Below, piece by piece: positions 47,278 to 56,172 of a DNA stretch of 64,000 nucleotides; position 1 is the stretch's first letter; every line of letters starts with the position of its first letter. The notes under the pieces were generated by a model, which saw only the letters and a program-made list of their open reading frames with translations, did no database searches and had not been told where the DNA came from. This DNA comes from Candidatus Omnitrophota bacterium. Its GTDB lineage: Bacteria > Omnitrophota > Omnitrophia > Omnitrophales > Aquincolibacteriaceae. Both the position numbers and the translations under genes were made by a program. Location: positions 372,001-436,000 of the forward strand of contig JACKFM010000001.1 in the NCBI GenBank assembly GCA_020632475.1, read 5' to 3'.

Positions 47278-48093
47278 ATGGAAACGAATCAAGAGACACA
47301 GCAGCAGCCGTTTACATCAAATTTGCTTAAAGGCAAAAAAGGGCTCGTTTTTGGGGTCGCTAACAAACGCAGTATTGCTTGGGGGATTGCTCAAGCGCTT
47401 TCAAATCATGGTGCCCAGCTCGGTTTTGGATATCAGGGGGAACGCATTAAAGAGAGTGTCAGTAAGCTTGTCGAAGGGCTTCCGACCCAATCGCCGCTTT
47501 ATGAGTGCGATGTGACCCGTGATGATCAGATTCAGGCCCTGTTTGGCCAGGTTGAAAAAGATTTTGGCAGTCTGGATTTTTTGGTGCATTGTATTGCTTT
47601 TGCATCGAAAGATGATTTGGCCGGAAGAACGGTCGACACGACACGTGAAGGCTATCGCCTTTCACATGATATCAGCGCTTTTTCACTTATTGCTTTAACC
47701 AAAGCGGCCGAACCTTTGTTTGAAAAGGCCGGAGGCGGCAGTGTTGTGGCTTTGACTTATCTCGGTGCCGATAAAGTGGTTCCGAATTACAATGTGATGG
47801 GACTTGCGAAGGCAAGTCTTGAGTCGGGCGTTCGCTATTTGGCTGCGGATTTGGGTAAGAAAAATATTCGCGTCAACGGTATTTCGGCCGGTCCGATTAG
47901 CACATTGGCAGCTCGAGGAATTTCCGGATTTACCACGATGCTTGAGAATCATCGTAATCGGGCTCCTTTGGGGCGTAATGTTGAGCTCTCCGAAATAGGG
48001 AATACCGCCTTTTTCCTCCTCAGTCCTTTGGGTAGCGGCATTACCGGTGAAATTATTTATGTCGATTGCGGTTACCGCACAATCGGTGCTTAG
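47278..48093 (+). CDS. fabI: Enoyl-ACP reductase FabI
   Basis: 271 residues. Rossmann start GLVFGVANKRSIAWGIAQAL; catalytic Tyr and Lys as Y-x6-K in NYNVMGLAKASLE, preceded by the second family Tyr in LTYLGADK; and the C-terminal ITGEIIYVDCGYRTIG. It reduces trans-2-enoyl-ACP in fatty-acid elongation. The N-terminus has about 17 extra polar residues before the usual start of the fold; AAGGAAAGG upstream supports the ATG at 47278. Confidence 0.95.
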   Translation: METNQETQQQPFTSNLLKGKKGLVFGVANKRSIAWGIAQALSNHGAQLGFGYQGERIKESVSKLVEGLPTQSPLYECDVTRDDQIQALFGQVEKDFGSLDFLVHCIAFASKDDLAGRTVDTTREGYRLSHDISAFSLIALTKAAEPLFEKAGGGSVVALTYLGADKVVPNYNVMGLAKASLESGVRYLAADLGKKNIRVNGISAGPISTLAARGISGFTTMLENHRNRAPLGRNVELSEIGNTAFFLLSPLGSGITGEIIYVDCGYRTIGA

Positions 48094-48102
48094 ACAGGTG
48101 TG

Positions 48103-48202
48103 CTAGTGCTCCGTCAATGTTGAAATGTCGGACTTGAATTTCAACATTGCTACGGACACTTGTGCCGTGAAATCTGACATTTCATGCTTAATGAGGTACT
48201 AG
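48103..48202 (-). repeat. CTAG-ended intergenic element, copy 3 (100 bp)
   Basis: Plus strand begins CTAGTGCTCCGTCAATG and ends ATGAGGTACTAG. The internal core TACGGACACTTGTGCCG matches copy 2 at 16 of 17 positions. A 12-bp hairpin (CAATGTTGAAAT with ATTTCAACATTG) and a second short TGAAAT/ATTTCA hairpin are present. It fills the gap between fabI and the next gene, whose start codon follows 3 nt after it. Confidence 0.72.
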
Positions 48203-48205
48203 ACC

Positions 48206-48826
48206 ATGTCTTCCCAAAATATTATTGTCCTCGATCTTGAGACGCAAAAGTCTTTCAAAGAAGTCGGCGGAAAATCACGTGAAAATTTTTTGGAAAAATT
48301 AAAAATTTCCGTGGTGGGTGTCTATGACTATTTGACCGGTGAGTATCAGGCTTATGAAGAAAGCCGGATGATGGAGCTTGAAAAACGGCTCAGGGAAGTG
48401 GATTTGGTGATAGGTTTTAACAGCCGACGGTTTGATTTACCGGTGCTTGCCCCGTACCTGTTTACTCCGATTGATCAGATACCTCAACTGGATTTACTGG
48501 AAGATCTTCAGGAAGCGCGCGGACACCGGGTCAGTCTTGATAGTGTCGCCGGGCCGACGCTCAAACAACATAAATCCGGCAGTGGTAAAGACGCCATTAC
48601 GCTTTATAAAGAAAATCGTATGGACGAGCTGATTAAGTATTGCCTGGATGATGTCCGTTTGACCAAAGAGGTTTATGAATACGGATGCCGTGAAGGGAAG
48701 ATCTTTTTTACCTCTAACTGGGATTACAAAACCTATGAAATTCCGGTCCAATGGCAAAAGACAACCGAGCAGATTCTCGCCCAAAAGGCTAAACCTACAG
48801 AACAGTTCCCTACCAGCCTTTTTTGA
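48206..48826 (+). CDS. RNase H-like DEDD-family 3'-5' exonuclease-like protein
   Basis: 206 residues. Exo I is IIVLDLETQ (Asp, Glu), exo II is VIGFNSRRFDLPVL (Asp), exo III lies in YCLDDVRLTKEVYEYG (Asp). The fold is that of predicted RNase_H_2/YprB-type exonucleases acting on DNA or RNA; the substrate is unknown. No separate ribosome site exists outside the preceding repeat: its end, GAGGT, is 8 nt before the ATG. Confidence 0.78.
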   Translation: MSSQNIIVLDLETQKSFKEVGGKSRENFLEKLKISVVGVYDYLTGEYQAYEESRMMELEKRLREVDLVIGFNSRRFDLPVLAPYLFTPIDQIPQLDLLEDLQEARGHRVSLDSVAGPTLKQHKSGSGKDAITLYKENRMDELIKYCLDDVRLTKEVYEYGCREGKIFFTSNWDYKTYEIPVQWQKTTEQILAQKAKPTEQFPTSLF

Positions 48827-48875
48827 TTTGTCATAACCCTTTCATTTTAAACAAGTTAATTTAATATTCTAAAAG

Positions 48876-48904
48876 TTGACAAAAAAGGTCAGCAATCCTA
48901 AAAT
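48876..48904 (+). promoter_or_regulatory. Promoter for the Rrf2-desulfurase operon
   Basis: Consensus TTGACA, exactly 17 nt, TAAAAT (5/6). The leader to the start codon is about 90 nt and contains a strong hairpin. Confidence 0.7.
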
Positions 48905-48919
48905 AGGCATACTCTAAAC

Positions 48920-48953
48920 AGGGGCGGATCCCATTTTTACGGCATCCGCCCCT
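48920..48953 (+). promoter_or_regulatory. 10-bp GC-rich hairpin in the Rrf2-desulfurase leader
   Basis: AGGGGCGGAT pairs perfectly with ATCCGCCCCT around a 14-nt loop, beginning about 10 nt after the predicted transcription start. There is no T tract, so it is more likely an operator or leader structure than a terminator. As double-stranded DNA it is a dyad suitable for a dimeric regulator such as the Rrf2 protein encoded downstream (inference). Confidence 0.5.
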
Positions 48954-49002
48954 ATTTGCTATTGAAAACGCAGTTATTTTATTCACTCAAGGATATCATT
49001 CG

Positions 49003-50709
49003 ATGCGACTAACAACGCGCAGTGAATACGGTTTAATTTGTCTCAAGTATTTATGCGAACATACTGACCGTGTGCCGATTTCTCTGGGAGAGATTACCGA
49101 GAATGAAAAGCTTCCCAAAGATTATGTGGAGCAGATTTTTTTAAGGCTGAGACGCGCCTCCATTATTCAAAGTCATAAGGGAGTGCGAGGCGGTTTTGCT
49201 TTGTCCCGCCCCGCGTCGCAGATCTCCATTAAAGAAGTTTTTGAGGCCTTGGAGGGAAACAGTATTTTTGAGGCTTTCTGCCGTGAGGAAATGCGTGAGA
49301 AAATTGTTTGTGAACATTACCGCGAATGCAGCATACGTCCGATATGGACACGGCTGTCTGAGTTGATTAATGATTTCTGCAGCAAGATTACTCTGGATGT
49401 TTTGCTGAAGAATGAAAAGGCGGTGATAACCCATCTGGATTATTTGTCCCAACATTGGGCGCAGCAGATACAGGATGAGAATCGGCCTGCAAAATCCGAA
49501 ACGACGGTATCGAATGTGCGTCCCAAACCCATTTATATGGATTATCATGCGACAACTCCGTTGGATCCACGGGTACTTGAAGTGATGCTGCCGTGTTATA
49601 CGGATGTGTTCGGCAATGCCGCCAGTACCAGTCATGTTTTTGGATGGGAAGCTCAAAAACTTGTGGATAAAGGGCGTGAACAGATTGCGCATATTGTGGG
49701 TGCATCATCCAAAGAGGTGATTATCACAAGCGGTGCTACAGAGTCGATCAATACCGCACTCAAGGGTGTGTTTGAAATGTACCGGGAAAAAGGCAATCAT
49801 ATCATTACTCAAGTCACGGAACATAAAGCGGTTTTGGATGCCTGCCGTTATCTGGAACGCAAGGGTGCTGAAGTAACCTATTTGCCTGTGGATGAATATG
49901 GACTAATCCGTATTAGTGACCTTGAAAATGCCATTACCGAAAAAACGATTTTGATTTCGATCATGTATGCCAATAATGAAATCGGAACCATTCAACCCAT
50001 CACAAAGATCGGGCAGATTGCAAAGAGACGCGAAATCCTTTTTCATGTGGATGGCGCTCAAGCTGTGGGAAAAATCCCGGTGAATGTCGAAGAGATGGGA
50101 ATAGATCTGCTATCCTATACGGCGCATAAAATGTACGGGCCTAAAGGTGTGGGGGCACTTTATGTTCGTAAGAAAAATCCCCGTGTCCGGTTGTCTGCCT
50201 TAATGCACGGAGGCGGGCATGAGCAGGGATTCCGTTCGGGAACTTTGAATGTGGCCGGGATTGTCGCTTTCGGTAAGGCCTGCGAGATTGCCGAGCAGGA
50301 GATGGGCTCAGAAGGCCTGCGCCTCAGTCAGTTGCGGGACTCCCTGAAAGAAAAGCTTCAGAAAGAATTGGATGAGGTTTATTTGAATGGACATGCGACG
50401 GAGCGGCTGCCGGGAAATCTTAATTTGAGTTTCGGATATCTTGAAGGCGAGGCCTTGTTGATGGGAATCGGAGACACGGTTGCGGTTTCTTCGGGGTCTG
50501 CCTGCACGTCGGGCAGTGTCGAGACTTCGCATGTTTTACGCGCGCTTAATTCCCGGCCCGATTTGATGGTAAGCGCCATTCGTTTCGGCATCGGACGTTT
50601 TAATACGGCTGAGGAAGTTGAACGCGTGGCAGAACGTGTTATTCAGGTGGTCAGGAAATTGCGTGAAATGTCGCCGCTCTATAAAGCAGCTAAAGAGGGG
50701 AAAAAGTAA
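49003..50709 (+). CDS. Rrf2/IscR-type regulator fused to IscS/NifS-type cysteine desulfurase
   Basis: 568 residues in one uninterrupted frame. Residues 1-140 are an Rrf2 winged-helix regulator (MRLTTRSEYGLICLKYL, IIQSHKGVRGGFALSRP) with Cys ligands spaced C-x9-C-x5-C (FCREEMREKIVCEHYREC). A linker of about 35 residues follows. From about 178 on it is a complete cysteine desulfurase: YMDYHATTPLDPRVLEVMLP, TSGATESINTALKG, PLP Lys in SYTAHKMYGPKGVGALY, and the catalytic Cys loop SSGSACTSGSVETSH. IscR and IscS are normally separate neighbouring genes. The fusion would let one polypeptide both make sulfur and sense iron-sulfur status. An IscA-like gene follows. Confidence 0.9.
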   Translation: MRLTTRSEYGLICLKYLCEHTDRVPISLGEITENEKLPKDYVEQIFLRLRRASIIQSHKGVRGGFALSRPASQISIKEVFEALEGNSIFEAFCREEMREKIVCEHYRECSIRPIWTRLSELINDFCSKITLDVLLKNEKAVITHLDYLSQHWAQQIQDENRPAKSETTVSNVRPKPIYMDYHATTPLDPRVLEVMLPCYTDVFGNAASTSHVFGWEAQKLVDKGREQIAHIVGASSKEVIITSGATESINTALKGVFEMYREKGNHIITQVTEHKAVLDACRYLERKGAEVTYLPVDEYGLIRISDLENAITEKTILISIMYANNEIGTIQPITKIGQIAKRREILFHVDGAQAVGKIPVNVEEMGIDLLSYTAHKMYGPKGVGALYVRKKNPRVRLSALMHGGGHEQGFRSGTLNVAGIVAFGKACEIAEQEMGSEGLRLSQLRDSLKEKLQKELDEVYLNGHATERLPGNLNLSFGYLEGEALLMGIGDTVAVSSGSACTSGSVETSHVLRALNSRPDLMVSAIRFGIGRFNTAEEVERVAERVIQVVRKLREMSPLYKAAKEGKK

Positions 50710-50725
50710 CCTCAAGGAGGCAATG

Positions 50726-51052
50726 ATGATTACGGTAACTCCCGCGGCAGTTAAAGAAGTGAAACGTATGATGGAAAGCCAAACCCAGGTTGACCAGAAA
50801 GCGGGGCTGCGATTGGCGGTCAAAGGAGGCGGCTGTTCGGGACTTGTTTACGACATGAATTTTGATGTTCAAAAACCCGGCGATCATCAATTCGACTTCG
50901 AAGGTTTAAACGTATTGATCGATCCTAAAAGTTTTTTATATCTGGACGGCATTACTTTTGATTATGCCGATACGCTGAAGGATAAAGGATTTAAATTTAT
51001 CAATCCCAATGCCAGTAAAACCTGCGGCTGCGGAGAATCATTTTCAATCTAA
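50726..51052 (+). CDS. iscA: IscA/HesB-family iron-sulfur assembly protein
   Basis: 108 residues from the second of two adjacent ATGs; AAGGAGG at 50714-50720 is 5 nt upstream. The three conserved Cys are present: one in KGGGCSGLVYDM and two in KTCGCGESFSI. A-type carriers deliver iron-sulfur clusters to apoproteins. It forms a two-gene unit with the Rrf2-desulfurase fusion; no IscU scaffold is adjacent. Confidence 0.93.
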   Translation: MITVTPAAVKEVKRMMESQTQVDQKAGLRLAVKGGGCSGLVYDMNFDVQKPGDHQFDFEGLNVLIDPKSFLYLDGITFDYADTLKDKGFKFINPNASKTCGCGESFSI

Positions 51053-51082
51053 GGAACAGAACATCTTTTCAGAGAATATGCG

Positions 51083-53890
51083 GTGCGAATCGCATTAATT
51101 CAAACCTCTCATATTGGTATGTCCGCTAAAAAACAAGAATCTTCCGAAAAGCTTATGCCGCTCAGGCGCGAAGTCAGTTTTTTGGGAAGTACTCTCGGCC
51201 ATGTCTTGGTTGAACAGGAAGGTAAGGCCTTTTTTGAGCTTGTTGAAATGATCCGGCGTATGGCCATTGACCTGCGTAAAAATTTTGATTCCCGCCTTGA
51301 AAAGAAATTGCTTAAGAAAATCAAAAGTCTGGACCTTCCGACTCTAACCAAGGTGATACGTGCCTTTACGGTTTATTTTCAGCTGGTTAATCTGGCTGAG
51401 GATAAACACCGTATCCGGCGTAAACGGGATTATGAGCTGCAAAAACGAATTCAACCCGGTTCTCTCGATGATATTCTTGATCGCCTGTGTAAAGCCAATA
51501 TTCCATACAGCCGTGTTCAAAAGGCGATGGATGAATTGTCTGTTGAATTGGTGCTTACCGCACATCCGACCGAAGCCAAGAGACGAACCGTGTTTGGGAA
51601 AATTTTTGAACTCGAAAAACTTCTTTTTAAGCGTGAATTCCGGTTTTTAACTCCCAGGGAGGAAGAAGAAATCGATCACCGTATTTATGAGCAGATTACG
51701 TTGCTTTGGCAAACGGATGAATTGCGCAGGCGCCGTCAGACCGTGCTGGATGAAGTGGATAACGGGTTGTTTTATATGGACGAGATTCTCTTTAATGCTT
51801 TGCCGGCAATGATGATGAGGCTTCGTGAAGTGGTCTCTAAGTCTTATGGTAAAAAAATCACACTTCGTCCTTCGTTTAAACTGGGCTCGTGGATCGGCGG
51901 AGACCGCGACGGAAATCCCTTTGTCGATCATCAGGTGACTCTTGAGACTGTGCGGCGTCACAAGGATGCCATTTTGAAAAAATATATTGAGTCGACGAAG
52001 TTATTGCTCGAACAGATGAGCCAGTCAATGCATCTGGTGGGTGTTCCGGCCAAGTTGCTAAAATCCATTGAACGTGACGCTTCAGAAATGCCTCTTTTTG
52101 CGGCTGCCACTGCCGAAAAAAGCCAAAGCGAACCGTACCGGAAAAAATTGGTTTTGATGCAGCGCCGGTTGGTCAATACGCTGCGTTTAAATGCCTCGGA
52201 GTCACGTCCCAAAACAGCTCCGAATCAGACGATTGAAGGCTCTTATGCCCATGCCGGAGATTTCAAAAAAGACCTTGAGCTTCTGTTGGATTCCATAAAA
52301 CATCATAAGGGGAAACAAGTGGTTTCCTCTTTAAGAACTTTGATTCTCAGTGTTGATTTGTTCGGTTTTTATTTTGCCCAGCTGGATGTGCGTGATAATT
52401 CAGCGGTCATTGCCGGCGCCACGGCCGAACTCATTAAGAAAGCAGATTATAGCAGCGCGCCTTTTGAGGGAATGGATGAAAATGAGAAAACAAAACTCCT
52501 GCATCAATTAATCCGTAATGCGCCGCATAAAAATTTTTCATCGCTCAAGTTGTCAGAATCAACCAAAGAGGTGTTGGCAACTTTGACTGCCATCGGTGAA
52601 ATCCGCAGCCGCTTTGATCCGCATGCGGTGGGCTCTTACATCCTCAGTATGACTCAAAGTAAGATTGATATCCTGTCGGTGTTATGGCTGACAAAAGAGA
52701 TCGGTATTGAAGATCTTATGATCGTTCCGCTTTTTGAAACGATCGACGACCTCAAAAATGCATCGATGATTATGAGTCATGTTTACGCCGATCCCTTCTA
52801 CTCAAAACACCTTATACGCATGAAGCGTTGTCAGGAAATTATGATCGGCTATTCAGATTCCAATAAAAGTGGCGGGTTTGTGACTTCAAATTGGATGCTT
52901 TATCAGGCCCAACAGCGTTTGACTCGTGTTGCCCGGAAATTTAAAGTGGAACATACTTTTTTTCATGGACGAGGCGGCAGTATCGGCCGCGGCGGAGGAC
53001 CGGTCAATCAGGCGATTATGGCCCAACCCCAGGGGACGATTGACGGGCGTATCAAGATGACCGAGCAAGGTGAAATGGTCCATGCCAAGTACGGTAATCC
53101 GTATATTGCCCAGCGGACTCTTGAACTTGTCGCCTCTGCCGTGCTGCATGAAAACCTTATGCATGCCAAAGAGTCAACGAAGATTCCCGGATGGGAAGAG
53201 GTGATGGAGAGTCTTTCGCAAACGGCTTACCAGACTTATCTGGATTTAATCAAAGAGTCCGACCGTTTTTTAGACTATTATAGCCAATCGACACCGATTG
53301 ATGAGGTGTCGCGCTTAAACCTGGGATCGAGGCCGGCTAAACGCCGCCGCGATGGAGGGCTTAAGGACTTACGGGCGATTCCCTGGGTTTTCAGCTGGAT
53401 GCAGTCCAGACAGACGGTGCCGGGCTGGTTTGGATTTGGTACGGCGGTTGAAAAATTTTCAGCGTCTAATCGCCTGCAGGCAATCGCCGTGTTAAAGCAA
53501 ATGTATCGTGAATGGCCTTTTTTTAAAGCCCTGGTCGATTTTATGCAAATGAGTTTATGCAAAGCGGATATGAACATTGCGGGTCATTACGTCAACCTTG
53601 TAAAAGAAATAGAGATTCGCGATGCGTATTTTGATAAAATTCGTTCAGAATTTAAAATAACCGAACAAGCCGTGCTTGCAATTACGGATCAAACTGAGCT
53701 TTTGCAAAAAAACGTATCGCTGCAGCATTCGATCAGGCTCAGGAATCCTTATGTGGATCCTTTAAATTATGCGCAGATCGTTCTTCTTGAAGTGTTGAGA
53801 AACTCTAAAAGGATAAATCGGGAGATGACCGAGAGGGCAGTATTTCTTTCGATAAACGGTGTTGCCCAAGGGTTGAGAAATACAGGTTAA
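51083..53890 (+). CDS. ppc: Phosphoenolpyruvate carboxylase
   Basis: 935 residues from a GTG, or 923 from the ATG at 51119; neither has a strong ribosome site. Catalytic motifs: VLTAHPTEAKRRTV (essential His), GSWIGGDRDGNPFV, MIGYSDSNKSGGF, HGRGGSIGRGGGP and QGEMVHAKYG. The C-terminus ends SINGVAQGLRNTG, as is usual for the family. It carboxylates PEP to oxaloacetate to refill the TCA cycle and fits with the GOGAT demand for 2-oxoglutarate. Confidence 0.96.
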   Translation: MRIALIQTSHIGMSAKKQESSEKLMPLRREVSFLGSTLGHVLVEQEGKAFFELVEMIRRMAIDLRKNFDSRLEKKLLKKIKSLDLPTLTKVIRAFTVYFQLVNLAEDKHRIRRKRDYELQKRIQPGSLDDILDRLCKANIPYSRVQKAMDELSVELVLTAHPTEAKRRTVFGKIFELEKLLFKREFRFLTPREEEEIDHRIYEQITLLWQTDELRRRRQTVLDEVDNGLFYMDEILFNALPAMMMRLREVVSKSYGKKITLRPSFKLGSWIGGDRDGNPFVDHQVTLETVRRHKDAILKKYIESTKLLLEQMSQSMHLVGVPAKLLKSIERDASEMPLFAAATAEKSQSEPYRKKLVLMQRRLVNTLRLNASESRPKTAPNQTIEGSYAHAGDFKKDLELLLDSIKHHKGKQVVSSLRTLILSVDLFGFYFAQLDVRDNSAVIAGATAELIKKADYSSAPFEGMDENEKTKLLHQLIRNAPHKNFSSLKLSESTKEVLATLTAIGEIRSRFDPHAVGSYILSMTQSKIDILSVLWLTKEIGIEDLMIVPLFETIDDLKNASMIMSHVYADPFYSKHLIRMKRCQEIMIGYSDSNKSGGFVTSNWMLYQAQQRLTRVARKFKVEHTFFHGRGGSIGRGGGPVNQAIMAQPQGTIDGRIKMTEQGEMVHAKYGNPYIAQRTLELVASAVLHENLMHAKESTKIPGWEEVMESLSQTAYQTYLDLIKESDRFLDYYSQSTPIDEVSRLNLGSRPAKRRRDGGLKDLRAIPWVFSWMQSRQTVPGWFGFGTAVEKFSASNRLQAIAVLKQMYREWPFFKALVDFMQMSLCKADMNIAGHYVNLVKEIEIRDAYFDKIRSEFKITEQAVLAITDQTELLQKNVSLQHSIRLRNPYVDPLNYAQIVLLEVLRNSKRINREMTERAVFLSINGVAQGLRNTG

Positions 53891-53894
53891 TTTA

Positions 53895-54977
53895 ATGAAG
53901 ATATTACAGAAATATGTATTCAAAGAACTTTTGCTGCCGTTTTTTGTTGCGGTCATCGTGCTGAATTTTATCTTTATGGCAGGCTATCTTGTGACGGCGG
54001 CCAATTTTATTATTGGCCGTCATGTTCCGCTGCTTGATACGCTTTACATCCTGATCCTGGCCATGCCTGAGATGATTACGTATACGATTCCGACCAGCAT
54101 TATGACGGCAATTATGATTGCCTTCGGCGGACTAGCCCAAGGCAATGAATTGCGCGCCATGAAGGCATCGGGCGTGCATTTGTTTTATGTGATTGTTCCT
54201 GCTTTCGCATTAGGGCTAATTCTGAGCCTGGTGATGTTTGTTTTTACCGACCAGGTTTCAAGCAATGCCCGTTTTCAATTGCGCAAAACGACTAAATCCA
54301 TGCTGATTAAATACCCCAAAGCCCTCATCGAGCCGGGACGTTTTGTGAAGCTGAATGACTCAATTATTTTCCTGACCAAGGAAGTTCATGATGATCAGAT
54401 GCGTGACATTGTGGCCTATGAGGTCGAAAAAGAAGACCGCCCCGTACGTACGATTATTGCCGATAGGGGAGAGATTATCAGCGGGACAGATCACAGTGAA
54501 ATGCGTATCCGTCTTTATGATGGAAGTATTTCGGATGCTGAAGATGAAGGCGTCAATACGATTCAATTTCAGACTTATGAGTTTCCTCCGCTGGATACGT
54601 CTGATATCCGTAATATGCGGAAGAAGAAAAAAGACTTAACCATGGCGGAAATATTAATTTATCTGGCGGATCCTCATGTGGAGAAAAACGATATTATTGA
54701 TTTAAGGGCATCTTTTCATGAAAGAATTGCCTTTGCCTTCGGGAACTTTATTTTTGTTTTAATCGGAGTTCCGATTGCCATATTGGTCAAACGAGGGGAA
54801 GTCATCGTCAGTTTCGGGATATCGATGGTGACTGTCAGCCTTTACTATGTAATGTTTGCCGGTGCTAAGGCACTGGCTCTTCAGGAACAATTACCGGCAT
54901 CCATAGCCCTTTGGCTTCCGAATCTTCTTCTTCTGTTTGTCGGCTATATCCTCTTGCGTAAAGCGGTCAAAACCTGA
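53895..54977 (+). CDS. LptF/LptG-family LPS export permease
   Basis: 360 residues. Begins MKILQKYVFKELLLPFFVAV, the standard YjgP/YjgQ start. Three N-terminal helices, a periplasmic beta-jellyroll domain (about 130-250, LIEPGRFVKLNDSIIFLTKEV), then three helices with FGNFIFVLIGVPIAILVKRG. It forms the membrane part of the Lpt machine that passes lipopolysaccharide from the inner membrane. Only one permease gene is seen. It implies an LPS-bearing outer membrane. Confidence 0.9.
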   Translation: MKILQKYVFKELLLPFFVAVIVLNFIFMAGYLVTAANFIIGRHVPLLDTLYILILAMPEMITYTIPTSIMTAIMIAFGGLAQGNELRAMKASGVHLFYVIVPAFALGLILSLVMFVFTDQVSSNARFQLRKTTKSMLIKYPKALIEPGRFVKLNDSIIFLTKEVHDDQMRDIVAYEVEKEDRPVRTIIADRGEIISGTDHSEMRIRLYDGSISDAEDEGVNTIQFQTYEFPPLDTSDIRNMRKKKKDLTMAEILIYLADPHVEKNDIIDLRASFHERIAFAFGNFIFVLIGVPIAILVKRGEVIVSFGISMVTVSLYYVMFAGAKALALQEQLPASIALWLPNLLLLFVGYILLRKAVKT

Positions 54978-54989
54978 TTCTTTCAGGAG

Positions 54990-56045
54990 TCAACCTTTCA
55001 GAACAATATCCCAAAGCTCCGCAGGTTTGTGAATGATGTAGTCAGGGTGGGTCTTTTTGATTTCATTGAGCGTGTGATCTGTGTCGTGGGCGGCGCCGAT
55101 CATTGCAACTGAGGATATTGCCAGATGCTCTTTGGCTTGATTGGCCGCAATGACGTCATCGGGAAGATCGCCGATATAAAGCAAACGTCTTCCTTTTTTT
55201 AAATGCTTTGCGGTTTGAAGGATTGAAAACGGATGCGGTTTGCGCAGCGACATGCAGAGTTCCTTCTCGGCTTTTTTGACCTCGTTCATGGTGGTCGCCG
55301 CATCAAACAAATGTAAAACCCCAAGATTTTTTAATGCATAGGCCGCTTCAAAACGTGAACGGCCCGTAGCGATTCCCAGTTTTAATCCCAGCCGTTTCAG
55401 TTTTTCAAGGAACCTCTTTTTAAAAATTAATTTTTCCTTACGCATCAGCCCGCGTTTTTTCCAGAATTGCGGTGTCATTTTATATTTGATCGAAAAGATA
55501 TCTTTGCCTAAATAAATTTCCTGAAAAATGCGGCTGATCTTTTCGATTGTTACGATTGACGGCCTGCCGAGTTTTTTGACGATGCCGGAAACGCCGAGAG
55601 GTTTTGTGCGGTTTTTAGCCAGAAATTCTTTAATCCGCATAGCTTCTTTGAGAGAAGAGAGATTACGGTCCTTGACCGGAAGGCTGAGTAAATAGGTGAG
55701 TATGCCGTAGCAGCAGTCCCAGTCGTCATTAAATCCACCGAGGAGTTTAAAACATTCAACATCCTCTTTTGTCAGAAGAAAAGGAGTCGAGGTTTTTGAC
55801 CGGTGCATGAAAATAGGCACCTTACTATGGGTTAGGAAAATTTCGACTGTCCAACGGATAGCGTCCAAATAGGAAGTGCGTGTATCGATCAAAACATTAT
55901 CAATGTCAAAGATAATACAGTCATAAACCGGGCCTGCCGGTTTTTTGACTGATTGGGCAACCGGTTTGATTTTCTTTACGGAAGCCTTTTTCTTTTTAAT
56001 GGTGGATTTCTTTTGAGCTTTTTTGCGATGGTTACTTTTCTTCAT
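54990..56045 (-). CDS. HAD-superfamily hydrolase with Lys-rich N-terminal tail
   Basis: 351 residues. The first about 35 residues are almost only Lys, Ser and Ala, like a histone H1 tail or nucleic-acid-binding extension. The HAD core has DIDNVLIDTRTSY (motif I), LGIATGRSRFEAA (motif II), Lys in SLRKPHPFSIL (motif III) and LYIGDLPDDVIAA (motif IV). The large cap and FDIDNVL match the HAD-IA group found in archaea and plants (TIGR01548-like). Substrate unknown. Opposite to its neighbours. Confidence 0.8.
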   Translation of the reverse strand: MKKSNHRKKAQKKSTIKKKKASVKKIKPVAQSVKKPAGPVYDCIIFDIDNVLIDTRTSYLDAIRWTVEIFLTHSKVPIFMHRSKTSTPFLLTKEDVECFKLLGGFNDDWDCCYGILTYLLSLPVKDRNLSSLKEAMRIKEFLAKNRTKPLGVSGIVKKLGRPSIVTIEKISRIFQEIYLGKDIFSIKYKMTPQFWKKRGLMRKEKLIFKKRFLEKLKRLGLKLGIATGRSRFEAAYALKNLGVLHLFDAATTMNEVKKAEKELCMSLRKPHPFSILQTAKHLKKGRRLLYIGDLPDDVIAANQAKEHLAISSVAMIGAAHDTDHTLNEIKKTHPDYIIHKPAELWDIVLKG

Positions 56046-56109
56046 ATCACCTAATATTATCGGCGTATGAGGCCTATGAGTTGAGGGCTATGGCAACCCC
56101 GGGCAGTTG

Positions 56110-56118
56110 TGTTATAAT
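56110..56118 (+). promoter_or_regulatory. Extended -10 promoter element for ilvD
   Basis: TGTTATAAT, identical to the element before the prepilin gene, 55 nt upstream of the ilvD start. No good -35. Confidence 0.5.
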
Positions 56119-56172
56119 GCCCTTCCTTACGCGGATGTCTTTTTATTATCAATATAAACTGAAAGGTCAGAT

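Noticed and set aside
49420..49540. Missing stop codon or frameshift artefact between the Rrf2 and desulfurase parts
   Set aside because: The frame runs through without interruption, the linker is of ordinary composition, and no internal ribosome site with a start codon precedes the desulfurase part.
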